Part shown: in pieces, positions 52,391 through 61,523 of the stretch | Layout of the letters: each line of letters begins with the position of its first letter | Position numbering within the stretch: the stretch's first letter is position 1 | Source: Prevotella aff. ruminicola Tc2-24 | Lineage (GTDB): Bacteria; Bacteroidota; Bacteroidia; Bacteroidales; Bacteroidaceae | NCBI RefSeq assembly: GCF_900110895.1 | Contig: NZ_FOIQ01000002.1 | Location: 311,810 to 375,809, forward strand | Length of the DNA: 64,000 bases | Reading direction: 5' to 3' | Notes under the pieces: model-generated | Databases searched by the model: none | Seen by the model: the letters and a program-made list of their open reading frames with translations, nothing else | Told to the model about the DNA's origin: nothing | Made by a program: the position numbers and the translations under genes

Positions 52391-54513
52391 CAGACACGAA
52401 TCGTGTAGACGAAACGGGCACCGCCAGTGTAGCTGGTGTCAAGGATGATATCGCCTCCTAACCGGCGGGCGATGCTTCTGGCAATGGTGAGACCGATACC
52501 GGTGCCCTCGTAGTATTCATCGAGTTGAACGAACTCGCCAAAGATATGCTCGGCTTCCTCTGCAGGAACACCAATGCCTGTATCTTCGACGATAAACTGT
52601 ACGAAGCCGTCGGTTCTGACAATCTTTAGCAGAACCGACGGCTTTTTTGTATCCTCCTGGTCCTGGGATTTCTCGTTTTGTATGGTGAACTTCTGGGCAT
52701 TGTCAAGTAGGAGCACGAGCGCACGGGTTGCCTGCTTCAGATGGGTCTTGATCATGGTGTTCTCCACATCTTCCGATACTTGTATGTCGAACTTGAGATG
52801 TGGCAGATGGGTGATACCGCTTTCCTCGACGGCCTGCGATGCAACCTGTACTGCCGGCACCTCGTCGTTACGTTCGATGACGGTGAGACTACTGGCTTCA
52901 CTGAGTTCCAGCATCTTGTTTACCAGACTGGTGATACGGTCGGTATTCTCTGTGATTTTGTTGTTGATGTCCTGCTTCGTCGCGTCGTCGAGTTCCATGC
53001 CGGGAGATGTCACAATCTGCGTGAAGCCGCTGAGTACGTTTAAGGGGGTGCGGATCTCATGTGAGATCTGATGGATGAAGTCTGTCTTCATCCTCGACGA
53101 CTCCTGTGCAAGTGCATTGGCAGTTGTCAGTTGTTCGTTCTTCTGTTCTAGTTCCTTATAGGCCTCCTGCAGTTCGGCGTGGGCAGCCTTTAGTCGCCCC
53201 GCCGCTTGTTGGCGGTGGAATGAGAAGACAATAAGGAACACGACCAAGAGTAACAGGATGCCTGCCACCGTCATCATCTCTATCCGTGTGATGGAGGCGT
53301 TCTTCGCAATGATATCGGCCTGTTGTTTTGCAATCGTCGCTTCTTTTTCCTGAATCTCGTAGATGACAGCCAACTCTGCGGCATCATCGTTGCGTGTACG
53401 GATATAGGCAGAGTCGAGCAGGTTGGTGATCCGTTCTGCGGTGGCAAGTGCTTTTCCTGTATGTTTGGATTTCAACTGGGCTTGGAACAAAGGGGCTAGT
53501 TCCAGGCGCAGGTAGTCCATAGAGGGTGTCTTCTCTTGTCCCTGATGGAAGGTACTGATCTGCTCGGAGAGCTCTGCCAACTCAGCCCACTGACCGGTGG
53601 TCTTGAGATAACTGATTTGGGCACCGAGGAAGTCGTTGTCCTGTTCACTGGTGGAAGCCAGGTAACAACGGTAGTGTTTTGCCGCCTCGGCCGTATGTCC
53701 AGCCTTTGCCAGTACTAGTGCTTTGTTAATCTCCATGCACTGCTTGGCATAAGCCGAGAAATCCTCCTTGATGTCGGGTGCAGCCAATGCCTTCTCATAG
53801 GCCTCTTCCATACGTGGCAACCAGCTTTCTGCCTCTGCTATATTCTCTTCCATGAGATGGCACTCTATGCAGTTGCTGACGATAGCGAACAGATTGTAGT
53901 GTAGGTCGAAGCGATTTCGTTTCTTTGTCTCCTGCTCCACTGTCTCATAGACGCGTTGGAAGTTAGCATTGCCCTCTTGCTTTCGGCCGAGCATGATCTG
54001 ACAAGAACCGATCTGACTCAGGAACTTGGGGATGTAATCCTGTGCAAGACGGCTATTGTCTTTCTTGGCATGGTTCAGTCCTTTTGTGGCGTAATCGAGC
54101 GCCTTCTTCCAGTTCATGTTGTTGATGTTGATATGTGCCAGTAGTCGGTAGGCCGCATAGAAACTTGGGGCATCCTCCTCGAAAAGGAGTCCGTCCTTCA
54201 ACGACTTCTGTGCATAAAAGGAGGCGGTGCGCGACTGTCCCAGAGCATCGTAGATTTCAGCTCTGCATTCGTCGGCCATGTTTGACGTCAGGTCGCCTGT
54301 TTCCTGCAGACTGTCGGTCATCAGCAAGGCATGCTGTGGATAGGTGTACCGCTCGTCGTAGATGGCATACATCAGGGAGTCGAGTTTCGTAAGATTCTTG
54401 GCTCCTTTCTCTTCTGTCTTGTTGCTGGTCGTCAGATGACAGGCCGACAGTAGAAGGGTGATGCACATCAGGACAGCAGGTAGTAGTCGACTAAATTGTT
54501 TTCTCTCTCTCAT
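52387..54513 (-). CDS. TPR-containing sensor histidine kinase
   Basis: 708 residues. The N-terminus has a lipobox-like LLLSAC (Cys about 25), then a periplasmic helical-repeat region of tetratricopeptide type (about 40-400). A membrane helix at about 412-432 (VAGILLLLVVFLIVF) is followed by a coiled coil, then HisKA with the phospho-acceptor motif HQISHEIRTPLN near 475 and a HATPase domain ending GTGIGLTIARSIARRLGG. No receiver domain or response regulator gene is adjacent. The periplasmic repeats could bind a peptide or glycan; the neighbouring double-glycine peptide is a tempting but untested ligand. Confidence 0.88.
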   Translation of the reverse strand: MRERKQFSRLLPAVLMCITLLLSACHLTTSNKTEEKGAKNLTKLDSLMYAIYDERYTYPQHALLMTDSLQETGDLTSNMADECRAEIYDALGQSRTASFYAQKSLKDGLLFEEDAPSFYAAYRLLAHININNMNWKKALDYATKGLNHAKKDNSRLAQDYIPKFLSQIGSCQIMLGRKQEGNANFQRVYETVEQETKKRNRFDLHYNLFAIVSNCIECHLMEENIAEAESWLPRMEEAYEKALAAPDIKEDFSAYAKQCMEINKALVLAKAGHTAEAAKHYRCYLASTSEQDNDFLGAQISYLKTTGQWAELAELSEQISTFHQGQEKTPSMDYLRLELAPLFQAQLKSKHTGKALATAERITNLLDSAYIRTRNDDAAELAVIYEIQEKEATIAKQQADIIAKNASITRIEMMTVAGILLLLVVFLIVFSFHRQQAAGRLKAAHAELQEAYKELEQKNEQLTTANALAQESSRMKTDFIHQISHEIRTPLNVLSGFTQIVTSPGMELDDATKQDINNKITENTDRITSLVNKMLELSEASSLTVIERNDEVPAVQVASQAVEESGITHLPHLKFDIQVSEDVENTMIKTHLKQATRALVLLLDNAQKFTIQNEKSQDQEDTKKPSVLLKIVRTDGFVQFIVEDTGIGVPAEEAEHIFGEFVQLDEYYEGTGIGLTIARSIARRLGGDIILDTSYTGGARFVYTIRVC

Positions 54514-54545
54514 AACTTAAAGTATATTTCTTCAGTTGTGTGCTG

Positions 54546-54553
54546 CAAATATA
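54546..54553 (-). promoter_or_regulatory. Promoter -7 box of the sensor kinase gene
   Basis: The complement reads TATATTTG, 33 bases before the start codon. Confidence 0.62.
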
Positions 54554-54615
54554 CAAAAAGTTTGTTAGTTGTGACTTGTTGTTCTGTTATTTATTCCTTA
54601 AATAAAATAAAGAAT

Positions 54616-54651
54616 GCCGAAACGGGAGAAAAACGAATCCCGTCTCGGCAG
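54616..54651 (-). terminator. Terminator after the GPH symporter gene
   Basis: TGCCGA and ACGGGA (54616-54628) pair with TCCCGT and TCGGCA (54639-54651), with one internal mismatch. On the minus strand the stem is followed by a T-rich run. Confidence 0.75.
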
Positions 54652-54680
54652 TCTCTAAATATTTGTATCAAAGAATGATG

Positions 54681-56090
54681 TTAACCGCGAGCCTCGATCT
54701 TCTTATTGATATCGTCGATGACTTCGTCGGTCAGTTCGTATTTAGAAATAATGAACATGGCTACGATGAGCAGGATGGCGGGGATGATACATACCAGCCA
54801 GCGGATACCCTCTTGTGCCAATGGTGACTGAAGCTCGAGGTCGTTCATGAAGTAAGCACCTGCTGCGTTACCTACAGACATCATGGCGAAGGCTGTGATG
54901 AAGAACAGTGCAATGATGCGGAGGGGACGGTTACGTAGGAACTCCATCCACAAGTCGCTGACCTTCACGTTTTGAGACTCTGACTTATCCATTACCACAC
55001 GCTCCTTTGTCTGTGAGAAGCAGAAGAGAAGTAGGGCGAGACCAACGAGAGAGTAGATGAGCATTGTGGTGAACCATGCACCAGAGTTCTTCGGCAGAGT
55101 GGTAGCCTCTTCGGCGGGAACGTAGTTGGTCATAGCCAGCACGAGCCCCGGAACGACACCACCCAGAGCCATACCGGCCTTGAAGAAGATACCTGTCAGG
55201 GCATTCACGATACCGGCGATACGACGGCCTGTGGTGTATTCAGCATACGAGATGACCTCAGGGATAAGAGCCCACATATAACCGGTGGCTACGATGACAC
55301 CAGTCGACTTAATAAACTGTGCGATGTAAACCAGCGTGATATTCTCCTTTACGGTGCCCATCTTGCTGATGACATACAGCATACCCATACCGATAATGGC
55401 CACAGAAAGGAAGATGTAGAACATGTTCTTCTTTCCAACCTTCTTCTTGATAGCCGGTACCAATGGCATGAAGATAAACGAGGGCAGAGAGCCAAGACCC
55501 ATGAAGAGTGCCATTTCAATAGGCAGGGTCTCCGAGGATGCGAAGATGGCTACCAGGATAGGCACACCTGCAGATACGGCAAGACCGCCGACATTGGCCA
55601 TAAACATACGGACAGAAGTAAGTACGGTAATCTCATCGGTGTCGCGTGTCAGTGATGAGTTCAGAGCTCCGTAAGGCACATTGATCAATGTGTAGAGCAT
55701 CGACATGCCGACATAGGTCAGGTAGGCATATATGATGGAAGGTGCGAAACCGTCCCAGAAGCAGAGGATGGCAAGGATAGTAAGGGGAATACCGCCAGTA
55801 ACCAGATAACTGCGATACTTGCCAAGACTTGGATTGTGCTTGTCGACAAACGTTCCTACGAGAGGATCCCATAAAACGTCGACAAGACGGACAACGAGGA
55901 ACATGGTTCCTGCCAATCCTGCTGATTTAGCTGCATCGCCACCGAGTACGTAGACATCGGTGTAGAAGAACAGCAGATACATGCAAATGGTCTGATAGAT
56001 AAGATTCTGTGCCAGGTCACCGGCTCCGAAGCCGATGCGCTGTAGCCATGAGAGTTTGTAAAAACCCTTGGTTTCGTTTGTAGTTGACAT
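54681..56090 (-). CDS. GPH-family sugar:cation symporter (1)
   Basis: 469 residues with twelve helices. The glycoside-pentoside-hexuronide signatures are present: FGAGDLAQNLIYQTICMYLLFFYTDVY at the start and DVLWDPLVGTFVDKHNPSLGKYR in loop 2-3. It imports sugars, possibly glycosides or uronides, with Na+ or H+. It lies 12 bases after the acetylesterase gene, forming a two-gene operon. Confidence 0.9.
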   Translation of the reverse strand: MSTTNETKGFYKLSWLQRIGFGAGDLAQNLIYQTICMYLLFFYTDVYVLGGDAAKSAGLAGTMFLVVRLVDVLWDPLVGTFVDKHNPSLGKYRSYLVTGGIPLTILAILCFWDGFAPSIIYAYLTYVGMSMLYTLINVPYGALNSSLTRDTDEITVLTSVRMFMANVGGLAVSAGVPILVAIFASSETLPIEMALFMGLGSLPSFIFMPLVPAIKKKVGKKNMFYIFLSVAIIGMGMLYVISKMGTVKENITLVYIAQFIKSTGVIVATGYMWALIPEVISYAEYTTGRRIAGIVNALTGIFFKAGMALGGVVPGLVLAMTNYVPAEEATTLPKNSGAWFTTMLIYSLVGLALLLFCFSQTKERVVMDKSESQNVKVSDLWMEFLRNRPLRIIALFFITAFAMMSVGNAAGAYFMNDLELQSPLAQEGIRWLVCIIPAILLIVAMFIISKYELTDEVIDDINKKIEARG

Positions 56091-56102
56091 AATTTTAAAT
56101 GA

Positions 56103-58067
56103 TTATTTAGATTTATTGTTTGTTATTTCTAATTCGAAGGAACTCATGGGCAGTCCGTTCAGTGAGCGGACATTCGCCTTGAGAGGATTGTCCTTCCAAG
56201 CATAACGGATGGCAGAGGGGGCGGTGCCGCCCAGTTGAATGTATATCTTGTTTTTCTCGGCCCTGGCCTCGGCATTATGGAAGAAGCCGGCTTTGTCTCC
56301 CACCTCGAACTCGAAGACCTCTCCGGACTGAACGGGTTGGTCGAGCGTAAGGACGATGGCCTTATCTGTCACCTCCCCAGCGATGACCTCAGGCGAAAGT
56401 TCCACCTTATTATTATATAAGAGACGGTCGAAGCAGAGCCCGATACGTGCCGCAACCTCCTTCTTGCGGAGAGGATGGATGTCGACGGTCTCACCCAGAT
56501 CATTGATAACAGCGAGTTCTGCCCAGGTATCTGCCTTGGCAACGGTGCGCTGAGCCTCACGGAGCTGAGCCCATCCGCTGTTCATGGGTTCTGTCTGAGC
56601 GGTGATGGGTCTTGGGAAAGCCGACTGCATACGACCATCGTGGTTGGCTAACTGTACAATCACGAACGGCATCTGCTGGTCCTGCCAACAGTCGCGCCAG
56701 CAGCCCATCAGTTTCTTCAGATAGTCGGCATAAGGAGCGGGGTCGCCTGTATTCGACTCGCCCTGATACCAGACAATACCACTGAGGCCGTAGGGTGCCA
56801 AGGGATGAAGCACAGCATTATAAAGTGTGGTGGGGATATTCTGCAGCGACACGTCACCACTGGGACAGCTAGGCATCTCTGTACCTACGCGCATCTTCCA
56901 TGTCTCACCGAGGGGAATGATGTCCTTTGGCATGGGGTTCTGCGACCAACGGTCGTCGCCAAAAGCGATCAGATAAGGTTTTTCAGGAAGGAAATGGGCC
57001 ACACCATACTTATTGATAAAACGCACGCTAATCACGTTGTCGCCTTCACGGAGCAATCTCTCGGGGATATCATAGCGACGTGGGGGATACTGATACCCTG
57101 TCTGTCCGATCTGCTGACCATTAAGGTATGTCACGTCACAATCGAAAAGGGTGCCGAGCAGCAGACGGGCAGGCTTCCCTGCATGCGCTTTGTCGATATG
57201 GATATGCTGTCGCAGCCATACGGTACCGGTGTTTCGCCATCCCCATTTCCACTGGTCGATGGTCTGCCAGTCAGAGTCGTCGTAGTCGGCTGCCGTCCAG
57301 TTCTGCTGAATGCCGAGGTCGGTATCTTGCAGGATCTTCTGCCACTGGCGCTCTGCCTCCATGTTAGCCTGCGACTGTGCTTTTACATAGTTGTCGCTCT
57401 GAAAGAACTGGGCACGTTTCACAAGCATGGGGTAGTCGCGCTCAAGAGAATCCTTTGATATCCAAGCCTCGATGGGAGTGCCGCCCCAACTGTTCACGAT
57501 GACGCCCTGGGCTACCTTATTCTTCTCAAACATACGCTTGCCGAGAAAGTAACCTACAGCAGAAAAAGGCCATGCATTCTGTTTGTTGAGTGGTTTCCAG
57601 TTGGTGGGGGTCGGTCTAATGTCGTCTTTGACACCGTGGGGGTCGGTATCATTCTGTACTCGGAATAGACGGATAAGAGAATTCTCATAAGAGTCGATTT
57701 CCTGAGTGTACTGGGGATAGACGCGCTCAATGTGTACGTCGATATTTGACTGTCCAGAGAGAAGCCACACGTCACCAATAAGTATATCGTCAAGCGTCAG
57801 TTCGTTGATGGTCATCCGATAAGGACCGCCAGCTTTCATCTTCGGCAGATCGATACGCCAACGTCCGTCTGCGCCTGCCGTCGTCGTATATTGTTTCTTG
57901 TTGAACAGAAGAATGACAGTTTCTCCTACGTCAGCCTTGCCCCAAACGGGTATAGTTTTATTACGCTGAAGTACCATGCCCGACTGGAACAACTGCGGAA
58001 GAGAGACCTTTGCGTTGCTCGGAAAAGAGCATAGTAGTACCGTACATAAAAACAGAAGTTTCTTCAT
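56103..58067 (-). CDS. SGNH sialate O-acetylesterase-like carbohydrate esterase
   Basis: 654 residues from the ATG at 58067, starting a signal peptide (LLFLCTVLLCSFPSNA). SGNH blocks are visible: LLSGQSNID (catalytic Ser near residue 110), GIVWYQGESNTGD, and DIHPLRK with the catalytic Asp-His. A beta-domain inserted between blocks is typical of this family. It removes acetyl groups from sialic acid or plant glycans; with a pectin locus around it, pectin deacetylation is likelier. -7 box at 58088-58095 on the complement. Confidence 0.85.
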   Translation of the reverse strand: MKKLLFLCTVLLCSFPSNAKVSLPQLFQSGMVLQRNKTIPVWGKADVGETVILLFNKKQYTTTAGADGRWRIDLPKMKAGGPYRMTINELTLDDILIGDVWLLSGQSNIDVHIERVYPQYTQEIDSYENSLIRLFRVQNDTDPHGVKDDIRPTPTNWKPLNKQNAWPFSAVGYFLGKRMFEKNKVAQGVIVNSWGGTPIEAWISKDSLERDYPMLVKRAQFFQSDNYVKAQSQANMEAERQWQKILQDTDLGIQQNWTAADYDDSDWQTIDQWKWGWRNTGTVWLRQHIHIDKAHAGKPARLLLGTLFDCDVTYLNGQQIGQTGYQYPPRRYDIPERLLREGDNVISVRFINKYGVAHFLPEKPYLIAFGDDRWSQNPMPKDIIPLGETWKMRVGTEMPSCPSGDVSLQNIPTTLYNAVLHPLAPYGLSGIVWYQGESNTGDPAPYADYLKKLMGCWRDCWQDQQMPFVIVQLANHDGRMQSAFPRPITAQTEPMNSGWAQLREAQRTVAKADTWAELAVINDLGETVDIHPLRKKEVAARIGLCFDRLLYNNKVELSPEVIAGEVTDKAIVLTLDQPVQSGEVFEFEVGDKAGFFHNAEARAEKNKIYIQLGGTAPSAIRYAWKDNPLKANVRSLNGLPMSSFELEITNNKSK

Positions 58068-58201
58068 AAAATGCATTTTTGATGTTGCAAATATACTAAA
58101 AAACTCCGTTGAAATGGCGCATAATCGTGTTTTTCTCGTCAAATGAAACATTTAGAAAAGCATCTGTAACATATTAGAATACGAAAGTGGCCGATTATTC
58201 T

Positions 58202-58209
58202 TATCTTTG
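58202..58209 (+). promoter_or_regulatory. Promoter -7 box of the GPH/GH43/sigma operon
   Basis: TATCTTTG, about 63 bases before the symporter start codon. Confidence 0.65.
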
Positions 58210-58271
58210 CAACCAAAACCCATACGCGCGTTGTGAGCAAGGGCGTTGTTTCATAATCATAAAACGGAAAG

Positions 58272-59720
58272 ATGCAGGATAGTCTGTCGCAGAAAGTTTC
58301 ATTTGGAGAGAAGATCGGCTACTCGTTGGGAGATGCTGCCGCCAATCTTGTGTTCCAAATGATGATGATATTCCAGTTGAAGTTCTACACGGATGTGTTC
58401 GGACTGGATGGTGCTGTGGCAGGAACGATTTTGATGCTTGGTAGTTTCTCGGCGGTAATTGTCGATCCGGTCATGGGCATTCTTGCAGACCGTACGCAAA
58501 CCAGATGGGGAAAATTCCGTCCGTGGATCATTTGGACGGCCATACCATTCTGTGTCTTCTATATCCTGGCATTCTACAATCCAGGCATCCATGAGAAAGC
58601 GATGGTGGCTGTCTATGCGACGGTGTCGTACATCCTGCTCATGACGGTCTATTCCTCGAATAACGTGCCATACACCTCTTTGGGCGGTGTGATGACCAGT
58701 AATATTAGGGAGAGAACCAGTATCACGACAATCCGTTTTGTCGTGGTGACCATCGCCCAGTTTGTGGTACAGGGACTGACGCTTCCCTTGGTTGAACATT
58801 TCGGACAAGGTAATCTGCAACGGGGCTGGTCGTGGACGATTTGCCTGTTTGCCGTGATAGCCCTGCTGTTCTTTATTGTTACTTTCGCTGTTTCCAAGGA
58901 GCGCATTCAGCCTCCGCCAATGCAGAAGGTGGACATTAAGGAAGATATCAGGGGAACGGTCTCCGACATCTCGTGGAACTCTATGTCGCTGCTGACCTTT
59001 GTGCTCTTTATCACACTGGCCATGTGGGGATCGGCTATGAGTTTTTATTTCCAGTATAATGTCGATCAGAAATCCCTTCAGGACTTCCTCGGCGTTTTCG
59101 GAGTGGTAGCAGATATGCAGGAGTCTTATTCGCTTGGATTCTCTGCCTTTAACATGATGGGAGCCATCGTGCAGTTCATAGGTGTGATCTGCCTGTCGCA
59201 GTATTTGGCAAATAAATATGGGAAGAAGAAAGTGTTCATGGTATGTCTGTCTATGACTGCCTTCTTTACAGCGATGTTCTACATCCCCTCACCGACGGAT
59301 GTGAGTCTCCTGTTTGTCCTGAATTTCCTACGTTCCTTAGCTTACGCACCAACGGTGCCGTTGTTATGGGCGATGATTGGTGATGTGGCCGACCATATTG
59401 AATATGAGAATCATCGTCGGGCCACGGGCTTTTGCTTCTCTGGTATCGTTTTGGCACTGAAGCTGGGCCTAGGTCTCGGAGGTGCCATTGCCGGCATCAT
59501 CATCTCAATGTTCGGTTATGTCTCTGGGAATGTATCCATACAGAATGAGAGTGCGATGGAGGGTATTCGTCTGGTATCGAGTATTGTGCCTGCTATCCTC
59601 TTTAGCATAGGTGTCTTGTCACTTCATTTCTATCCGATAACAAAGGAATACAACGAAAACATGCAGGCAGAGTTGGCAGCGCGACGCCGGAATGCGGCCA
59701 GTCAGGTTGACAACAACTGA
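58272..59720 (+). CDS. GPH-family sugar:cation symporter (2)
   Basis: 482 residues with twelve helices and the GPH pattern: KIGYSLGDAAANLVFQMMMIFQLKFYTDVFG, then DPVMGILADRTQTRWGKFRPW. It is a second, clearly different paralogue of the symporter at 54681. It leads a plus-strand operon with a small secreted protein, a GH43 enzyme and an ECF sigma factor, so its substrate is probably an arabinose- or xylose-containing oligosaccharide. Confidence 0.9.
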   Translation: MQDSLSQKVSFGEKIGYSLGDAAANLVFQMMMIFQLKFYTDVFGLDGAVAGTILMLGSFSAVIVDPVMGILADRTQTRWGKFRPWIIWTAIPFCVFYILAFYNPGIHEKAMVAVYATVSYILLMTVYSSNNVPYTSLGGVMTSNIRERTSITTIRFVVVTIAQFVVQGLTLPLVEHFGQGNLQRGWSWTICLFAVIALLFFIVTFAVSKERIQPPPMQKVDIKEDIRGTVSDISWNSMSLLTFVLFITLAMWGSAMSFYFQYNVDQKSLQDFLGVFGVVADMQESYSLGFSAFNMMGAIVQFIGVICLSQYLANKYGKKKVFMVCLSMTAFFTAMFYIPSPTDVSLLFVLNFLRSLAYAPTVPLLWAMIGDVADHIEYENHRRATGFCFSGIVLALKLGLGLGGAIAGIIISMFGYVSGNVSIQNESAMEGIRLVSSIVPAILFSIGVLSLHFYPITKEYNENMQAELAARRRNAASQVDNN

Positions 59721-59734
59721 GATAAGAAAGATAA

Positions 59735-59968
59735 ATGACAAAGAGATATTTTTATAGGTTAGTAGTTATATTAGTAGTTTGTTTGTTCACTCAGCATGCG
59801 AATGCGCAGAGAGAACCCAAGGATGGCCTTGGCAAGAGTAGCCTGACTGGTACATCCTTGAACCAGAAACAGTCGGGCGGTCAGGATGCGGCGGCATCCG
59901 CCATCGTCCGGCAGTATTCCGGAGATGTTCTGGCTGGAAGCACACTGCTATGGATGATGAGACTATAA
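59735..59968 (+). CDS. Small secreted protein, 77 residues, possibly truncated
   Basis: A good signal peptide (LVVILVVCLFTQHANAQ) leads to only about 50 mature residues (QSGGQDAAASAIVRQYSGD...LLWMMRL) of no recognised family. Spacing is 14 bases after the symporter and 33 before the GH43 gene. It reads like the start of a longer protein cut short by a stop, but no continuing homology is visible. Confidence 0.5.
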   Translation: MTKRYFYRLVVILVVCLFTQHANAQREPKDGLGKSSLTGTSLNQKQSGGQDAAASAIVRQYSGDVLAGSTLLWMMRL

Positions 59969-60001
59969 AGGATGATAAGTAACAAATAAAAAACAAGAAA
60001 T

Positions 60002-61009
60002 ATGGCAAAACTTCCACGTTATCTTTTTCCAAAAGATTATTATGCAGATCCATCTGCAAATGTTTTCAACGGACGCCTGTACGTCTATCCTTCTCATGAT
60101 TGGGAGGCTGGTGCTGCCTTCGACGACGATGGCGGACATTTCCAGATGAAGGACTACCACGTTATCTCCATGGATGACGTGGAAAATGGCGAGGTGACCG
60201 ATCATGGTATGATTCTTCATGTAGACCAGGTGCCTTGGGCAGAGAAGCAGATGTGGGATAATGACGTGATAGAGAAAGATGGTAAATACTATCTGGTATT
60301 CTCTGCAAAAGACTATAATGGTGTGTTCCATCTTGGTGTGGCTGTGGCCGACAAGCCCGAAGGGCCGTTTGTTCCTCAGGAGCATCCCATCCGTAGCTCT
60401 TTCAGCATTGACCCCTGCCTGTTTAAGGATGACGACGGTCAGATATATTGTTATTTCGGTGGTCTCTGGGGTGGACAGCTTCAGTGGTACAAGTCGCCGG
60501 AGAAGCTTCTTAAGGAGGGTGTCGATCTTGGTCCTGCCCCCGACAAGAAGACACAGCTCTATGCACCAGCCGATGTGCCTGCTCTCTCGAGTTCTGTTGT
60601 TCGCATGAGCGATGATATGCTGCAGTTCGCTGAGGCTACGCATGAGGTAGTCATTCTCGATAAGGAAGGTAAGCCACTGAAGGCTGGTGATCCTCATCGT
60701 TTCTTCGAGGCATCATGGATGCATAAGTATAACGGAAAGTATTACTTCAGTTATTCTACTGGTGACAGTCATTTCCTTTGCTATGCCATCGGTGACAACC
60801 CCTACGGACCATTTACCTATCAGGGAGTGCTGCTTGACCCGGTTGTTGGTTGGACTACCCATCATAGCATTGTAGAGTACAAGGGTGAGTGGTTCCTGTT
60901 CTACCACGATTGTGTTCCTTCCAACGATGTTACACATCTGCGCTCGTTGAAGGTACAGCGTCTGTTCTACAATGAGGATGGAACCATCCGTAAGGTGGAG
61001 AACGAGTAA
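60002..61009 (+). CDS. GH43 beta-xylosidase/arabinofuranosidase, cytoplasmic
   Basis: 335 residues without a signal peptide. The five-bladed GH43 propeller shows the three catalytic carboxylates: Asp in YADPSANVFNGRLY, Asp in SIDPCLFKDDDGQIY and Glu in RFFEASWMHKYNGKYYFSYS. It hydrolyses xylosides or alpha-L-arabinosides brought in by the preceding symporter. Followed 12 bases later by the ECF sigma gene. Confidence 0.92.
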   Translation: MAKLPRYLFPKDYYADPSANVFNGRLYVYPSHDWEAGAAFDDDGGHFQMKDYHVISMDDVENGEVTDHGMILHVDQVPWAEKQMWDNDVIEKDGKYYLVFSAKDYNGVFHLGVAVADKPEGPFVPQEHPIRSSFSIDPCLFKDDDGQIYCYFGGLWGGQLQWYKSPEKLLKEGVDLGPAPDKKTQLYAPADVPALSSSVVRMSDDMLQFAEATHEVVILDKEGKPLKAGDPHRFFEASWMHKYNGKYYFSYSTGDSHFLCYAIGDNPYGPFTYQGVLLDPVVGWTTHHSIVEYKGEWFLFYHDCVPSNDVTHLRSLKVQRLFYNEDGTIRKVENE

Positions 61010-61021
61010 GAACATTAAACC

Positions 61022-61519
61022 ATGAAGAATCATCAGCTAATAACCGATTATTATATTGCTCACCGTGACGAGCTGCTGGCGTTTGTCAGTAGCCGTCTCG
61101 GTGGTAGCGATCTGGCAGAGGACATCGTACAGAATGTCTTCCTCAGGTTGTTGACCACTGATAAGATGATCTCTGAGGTGACCCTGCCGTGTCTGGTCTA
61201 TACCGTGGCACGTAATCTGATCAGTGACTATTATCGTCGACATGCCACCTTTGAGGAGTATGAGCACTATATCAAAGGCGTGTGTAGTACGGAGATATCC
61301 ACAGATTCAATCTTCTCTGTCCGTGAGGTTATGGAGGGGTTGGAGCGCGGATTGGCCCGTTTGCCGGAGAATTGTCGCGAGGTTTACCGCCTCCATGTCT
61401 ATGGTGGTATGAAGGTCAGCGAGATCTCCCTCCGTCTTGGTGAAGGTTATAAGTCGGTCGAGCATCGTCTGGGTACGGCCCGTAAGGCTATGCGCCAGTA
61501 TATGCGCCAGTACGCATAG
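61022..61519 (+). CDS. ECF-type RNA polymerase sigma factor
   Basis: 165 residues. Region 2 (LLAFVSSRLGGSDLAEDIVQNVFLRLL, then YTVARNLISDYYRR) and region 4 (LPENCREVYRLHVYGGMKVSEISLRLG, then RLGTARKAMRQYM) are both complete. There is no anti-sigma FecR gene beside it, unusual for Bacteroidetes glycan loci. It is the last gene of the symporter-GH43 operon, so it may respond to the same sugar or act downstream on another gene set. Confidence 0.9.
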   Translation: MKNHQLITDYYIAHRDELLAFVSSRLGGSDLAEDIVQNVFLRLLTTDKMISEVTLPCLVYTVARNLISDYYRRHATFEEYEHYIKGVCSTEISTDSIFSVREVMEGLERGLARLPENCREVYRLHVYGGMKVSEISLRLGEGYKSVEHRLGTARKAMRQYMRQYA

Positions 61520-61523
61520 GTAT

